Shown here piece by piece: positions 59,125 to 64,000 of a stretch of 64,000 nt of DNA; position 1 is the stretch's first letter; each line of letters begins with the position of its first letter. The DNA comes from Marsupella aquatica (Eukaryota > Marchantiophyta). A program made the translations under genes and the position numbers. The notes below the pieces were generated by a model. It had not been told where the DNA came from, did no database searches, and worked only from the letters and a program-made list of their open reading frames with translations. The stretch spans positions 16,492,001-16,556,000 of the forward strand of contig OZ316894.1 in the NCBI GenBank assembly GCA_973895155.1, given 5' to 3'.

Positions 59125-62100
59125 TTAAAAGGTCACGAACCTGTAGACTTTTTGAGGTCTTCGATTTTCTCGCACATTCCCTGACTCTGATATTTTCTCT
59201 GAGATTGCAACTGGTCGTTCTGCAACATTGATGTGGTCATCTGCAGCTCGGTTCCCTTCACAGCTTTGCTCCAAATCACCATCATGTCCATCACCTTCTC
59301 CTTCTGGATTCCTCGTGTTGAAGGGCAAATCACGTGAAGGGCTCAAATGTCCAGCCGCGTCCACTGGAGCCTCTGATCCATTGGTTGCCACATTCGTTGC
59401 CCCTACATCTTCATTAACAATATCATCGGGACCAGATTTAGTGTGGCTATTATTAGCATCAGTAATCATTCTAGGGCCTTCTGATTGCTCCTGCGCACAA
59501 TATCCAAAACCGTGCATCTCTCCCGGTGGCAGACCTCCTGAGACAGACAAGGAGGAAACTAAAGTAGATCCTCGCCCATCGACTACTTCTCGTGGAAGTT
59601 CTTGACTAGGTCCGTGGTTTCCAATGTCAGCATTCAATCCTTCTTTGAGAACTGCGGCTTGAGGAGCAGTCGGCATCTCAGTGTCCTGGGCTGATTGACA
59701 ACTTTGCCTAATGGTATCTTGTTCCATATCATTCTGTAAAGTAGATCCAGACAAAGGCACTATTGTCTCGCTGATGATACGACTCTTTGATGACATAGTC
59801 CTATATTCTACCTCAGGGTCGGGCCTAGAATCCTCTGTTGACTCGTGCACGGCGTGAACTACCTTTATGCTTTGATCAGTTGATCCGATGACTTTTCCAT
59901 TCAGGGTCCCTTGGCTGAATTCAACAATATTTTGCCCTTCGTGGGGCACTCTGGAGCGCTCTTTTCTGGCTCTGAAGAACGCAGCCAACCTTACTTGTGC
60001 TGTCAAGGCCTCTTCCTCTTTTTTTCTTACAGCTTTTTTGGCCGCCATCTCAACCTCCTGGGCAACAACCTGGGCACTTTTCAGACCCTCCAGTGCCATT
60101 TTGGCAGCACAACCGAAGCAAAACCAACAGTTTTGTTTTTCTACCTGGCTAGAGCATAGTTTTGAGAGGCAACCCTCATGTATTGCCACGGAACACTGAT
60201 GGCAAAATACTTGACAGCCACCACTGCTCTCACAAAAACAGCATTTTGCATTTGACTCACCACCTCCACTGCCAGCAAGTGGTAGGTTTGATTCTCCCAA
60301 GGTCAAATCAGCCTCGTCATGGCTTATATGTCCATGATTGGACAAGCAATCCTTTCCTACTTCTCTGTCAATCATATTGCAAGTTTCAAGAACCCTTATC
60401 CCTGCAATTTCCATATCGTCACTCCATAGTCTATCTTTGCTGGGCCCTTCCCCAAAAGTATTTTGCACGATCGGCCTGAACCGAAAGTCTTCTTCTTGCC
60501 CTGTTGCCCCACTCTGATTTCTGTGTTCTTTAGATAACTCCTCAACGTCATTAAACTTCCTTTTCTTTGTCACAGCTGTTACTTGATCAATAATTTGATT
60601 TGCAGGTCTCTTCGAAACTTTTTCAGGGCTAATCCAAGAAGTTTGTTGCATATCTCTCTCTGTGCCTCTATTGATTGACTCACTTCTTAAGTAATCTGCA
60701 GATGTATTGGTCTCCCTTTGATCCTCCACTGGTTCATCAATCTCCAGATGACGTTCACCTCTCTTGGCTGGGAAGATCACCATACAATTTTGCTGCATCG
60801 GGAAGAGACTTCCAGTAATTGGTGCAGCAAGACTAAAGACCCGCTGACTGCTATGATCCGGAGATGAAACAGGCATGCTTGCTGACGGTTGCACATGCTC
60901 TGTGAACTGTGTAACGTCATTCACAATGTCCTTCGTATCATTGCTAAGTCCTTTGGCGAACTCGTCAACTTCCGCCATACCCAATGACATTTCCTCCCTC
61001 ACATCCCGTATCTCAGAAATACGTGCATCAGCAGCAATATAATTGCCTGTATCAATATCGCCATCCTCTTGAATCGCAATGTGCTTGTCATTTTGACCAG
61101 GGCCAGGAGTTGATCCAGGCAAGGTAGTGCCATCCCTTGGCTCCGGAGAGTTCGAACCTGGTGAGAAACTGTATGCACTGTTCTCAACATCTTTCGCAAC
61201 CTGTGAGACACGACGCCAAGCATCAGATCCTTTTAAAACATATTAGTCAGCCAGTCTCAATATTTGTCATACCGAGCTTTGAAAATTGATTCTTAGCAAA
61301 ACCCAGTACTAACATTCAATCAGGATGGGACGTCAAAATACTGCTGGTCTTCACAGGCGGCATTTAGACTTTGCGCCTAGTCAGAAACTACAGACTGAAG
61401 GCACCGACCAACCAACCTGGTCAAGAAATTTGATCTTAAAGGATTTCCTTTTGTCATCAACGAAACTTGCAAGATCCCTACACAATTCTTGGAGTGGAAA
61501 TTTCCCCAACAACTCCTTACAGAGGTGCTCCTCAGGCTGGGCTTTCGACCGATCCTACAGGCGCCGAAAGGACACAGCCAAAACACATTATTCCTCATTC
61601 AAGTTACGTATGACTTTTTCTATCTATCTCCCTATCCTGGACACAAGAAAACTAGGATGTCCTCTTGCCATACAATGCACAGAATAGCTTTGGAATGGAA
61701 TCAGCAACCAAGCAAACATGAACCGTTTCGAGGTAAAACTTCCGCAAAGGGAGAGGAAGTCCATCCACAACTGCGTATGTACATACCTGCAGGACGGCAG
61801 TCAGCTCCTTTCGACGCTCGGCCCCGCGTGGGTCTAACATGCCTTCAGAGAAAACACTATCAAGAGCATCTTCAAAGGCTGCCCAGTCTTCTCTTCCTTC
61901 TTTCCCATTACATCTCAAATTTGTAAGCACAGCCTGACCAGACAAGACCAGAGGAGCAATTTGAATCAGCCGTCTGTCAACGTCGACACACAATTGACGA
62001 TGCTTGCGCTAGCCTTGGCTAGAATCCTATACTACTGTAACGAGCTCTAAGGCACAGTACAGGAAACACAGTGTGCGTGAACTTCCAATGAGGAACTGAT

Positions 62101-62647
62101 ACACCAGTTTCTCAAATGGTAAACTTACTCGAACCTGCATGTCCTGAATTGATGTGTATGTCATAAACAATACATTAGCTATGTGTGTGGATATGAAAAG
62201 TGTGTACAATATGCCTGAAAGTCGAGTAAAAGTCAAGGATTCACAAGCTTACTCACTACTGTACAGTACTGTATCTACCTCGGTCTCAACTCGAAGTGTC
62301 AACTCATTCTCGTGAGACTCTTTCAAGGAATGGATTCTGCTGCTCAGGTTGGAAACTCCTTGTTCCTTCAAAAGAAACCTCAGTAAGACAATATCGCAGA
62401 CACCAAGTTTGGGGGAAGATGCGGTGACTTCTTCTTCTTCGTCCAGATAACGCAACGCTACCTTCTGAAGCAGCCGGCTGCACTGTGGCTGCTCTATGTG
62501 TGGCTGAACATACTGAATGATATCTGAGTTCGTCCCCGTTCCGTTACCGCAATACAACCAGCCAGCAGTTAATGTGTCAAACTCCAAATTGCTGTTTCCA
62601 TCAGATTGGACAAAACGACCGCAGCAGAGCAAAGAATGCGCTAACAT
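59125..62647 (-). CDS. PHD-like zinc-finger protein, nuclear, function unknown
   Basis: Three exons: 62279-62647, 61787-62008 and 59125-61200, joining in phase 0 to give about 888 residues. The N-terminal ~200 residues, with an acidic patch (LDEEEEV) and IQIAPLVLSGQAVL, match no domain I can name. A long polar, presumably disordered region follows, with a basic cluster (VTKKRKF, about residue 400) that may be a nuclear signal. Residues 517-560 form a Cys4-His-Cys3 PHD-type finger: CCFC, then CHQC, HEGC, CWFC and CFGC. It is followed by an Ala/Lys/Glu-rich helix, probably a coiled coil (AKKAVRKKEEEALTAQVRLA). PHD fingers usually read histone tails, so a chromatin role is inferred, not shown. 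The start is uncertain, as an in-frame ATG at 62686 would add 13 hydrophobic residues. The second exon's acceptor is less certain than the rest. Confidence 0.72.
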
Positions 62648-63520
62648 CCAGGTAACACGCCACAGAAAGAGAAAGAAAAGAGACATCGGTACCGATTTAT
62701 CAGTCCAGCGCTAGAATAACGTAAGTCTAGGGAACTCGAAAAGAGGGCCAAAAGGGTGAAGAACGATGCGATCCATCCACCTTGGAAAAAAGGAAGCGAA
62801 AGCTTCTCAACGTCAAGCAGAGTCTCCAGAATCCACCCCCACGGCATACAATTCTCCATCTCGTCGTCTGCTGGCGAAGAGCTGCTGCATTCAAGGAAAT
62901 CTCTCGCAGGTCTCAATTAAAGATGATCCGCCACCGGCATCATCATCTATCGTAGAGAGACATCATCCTCAAACTCTCGAAAGCGATGCCGCTACTGAAT
63001 TGAACTAATTTCCCGCGAACAACAAGCTGAGCCTTAGTATACAACACTTCGCCTCACGAAAGCACTCTCGTGCCATTTGGTCGCTTCTTCATGACGCATT
63101 CATTCGTTCTCGAGCAATGTCGGTTCGCCGAAGGCAGTGCACAGAGGGGCAGGGCATGAGATGCTCGTCACTGGAATGCTCTCAACCCCTGCCGATTGAA
63201 TTTTACGAACAGCAGCGCGACGAAGGTAATTCACCATTTGAGCAGAGGAGAAGAAAGCAATCAGAGAGAGAGCGAAAAAAAACTCCTTCAAGCGGATACG
63301 ACATTCTCGAAGTCCGAAGCAGGACCGACGCGAGGGGACGACAGAAAGGGAAAGGAGATCCTCTGTTGCGCATTGGAATTGACGGCACGAGAGTAGCGCG
63401 GCCTCCCAACTGCACAATCATGTTACTTTCCGATTTCCTTCACGAATCGAAACAGCGATGTCAATCGACGAGCTGCTGACCGATCGCAAGGTTGCAGAGC
63501 AGAGTGCACTACAATACACT
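62648..63520. promoter_or_regulatory. 5' flank of the PHD-like gene
   Basis: Promoter and leader of the minus-strand PHD-like gene. Overlapping open frames of 105-120 codons at 63100-63479 on both strands lack family motifs. The stretch ends at the satellite array. Confidence 0.35.
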
Positions 63521-64000
63521 GGATTGGAGTGTTGGAGCTCTGCTGCCCATCTCAATCAGGATCACTTCTGAAGGATTACATGTATCAAAAATCATGTTGG
63601 GTCACTTTAGATTTTATAAAATCTAAAATAAATTAGTGTACATTTCCATATCAGACACGAAGCAATAATGTTGCAATATTGGATTGGACTGTAGGAGCTC
63701 TGGTGCCAATCTCAATCAGGATCACTTCTGAAGGATTACATGTATCAAAAATCATGTTGGGTCACTTGAGATTTTATAAAATCTAAAATAAATTAGTGTA
63801 CATTTCTATATCAAACACGGATCAATAATGTTGCAATATTGGATTGGAGTGTAGGAGCTCTGGTGCACATCTCAATCAGGATCACTTCTGAAAAAATCAG
63901 GTTGGGTCACTTTGATCTTTATTCTATCTAAAATAAATTAGTGTACATTTCTATATCAAACACGGATCAATAATGTTGCAATATTGGAGTGGAGTGTAGG
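63521..64000. repeat. 160-bp satellite array running off the window
   Basis: Units begin with GGATTGGAGTGTAGGAGCTC at 63521, 63681 and 63841, and a fourth starts near 63986. The first two intervals are exactly 160 bp. The third is 145 bp because a ~15-base segment around GGATTACATGTATC is missing. Units are about 95% identical. The first two contain the perfect 14-base palindrome GATTTTATAAAATC, which is altered in the third. The array continues beyond the window, so its size is unknown. Confidence 0.93.

Noticed and set aside
63100-63479. Overlapping 105- and 120-codon frames on opposite strands
   Set aside because: Located in the likely promoter of the PHD-like gene, low complexity in part, and with no conserved motif.

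Overview
This is a nuclear genome segment from a land plant. The window has widely spaced, intron-rich genes with GT-AG introns of about 0.1-1 kb (one about 2.8 kb), plant-type telomere-like repeats (CCCTAAA), non-autonomous DNA transposons and tRNA-derived SINE-like repeats. It encodes a GEX1-type karyogamy protein, a chloroplast-type HAD-like protein and a clade-F-like PP2C. The proteins match their families well but look moderately divergent from flowering-plant forms, so a bryophyte or another non-seed plant is my best guess. The species cannot be fixed from the sequence alone.

Layout. 1-97: possible 3' end of a plus-strand exon. About 0.97-1.6 kb: a zone of degenerate tandem repeats. 2.1-2.5 kb (minus): a short, apparently truncated calmodulin-like EF-hand gene. 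4.2 and 6.1 kb: two copies of a ~179-bp Mutator-like MITE. 6.6-7.0 kb (plus): intronless cytosolic ribosomal protein S16/uS9. 7-13.7 kb: gene-poor, with an exact 81-bp duplication and a PIF/Harbinger-type MITE. 13.76-16.65 kb (minus): seven-exon membrane-anchored prolyl 4-hydroxylase. 18-25 kb: gene-free, with three tandem-repeat arrays and two SINE-like elements. 26.4-31.3 kb (plus): twelve-exon plastid HAD-like protein whose catalytic motifs look degenerate. 33.6-39.7 kb (minus): GEX1-like nuclear fusion protein with a large intron filled by GA-rich minisatellites. 40.65-43.34 kb (minus): eight-exon dolichol-phosphate mannose synthase catalytic subunit. 43.4-51 kb: gene-poor. 52.2-54.1 kb (plus): four-exon PP2C phosphatase behind a GC-rich 5' region. 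59.1-62.6 kb (minus): three-exon nuclear PHD-like zinc-finger protein. From 63.5 kb to the window end: a ~160-bp satellite array.

The genes do not form a pathway or operon. They are separate housekeeping (RPS16, DPM1, P4H), signalling (PP2C, CML), nuclear (PHD) and reproductive (GEX1) genes. P4H and DPM1 both serve the secretory/glycoprotein pathway, but they lie 24 kb apart and their co-occurrence is probably accidental. Exon coordinates were derived by hand: reading frames were matched to conserved family sequence and splice phases were checked so that each full CDS closes in frame. I saw no convincing new molecular system. The most distinctive signals are repeat biology (an intron enlarged by tandem copies resembling its own 5' splice junction, MITEs with intact target duplications, hairpin-bearing satellites) and a probable HAD pseudoenzyme.
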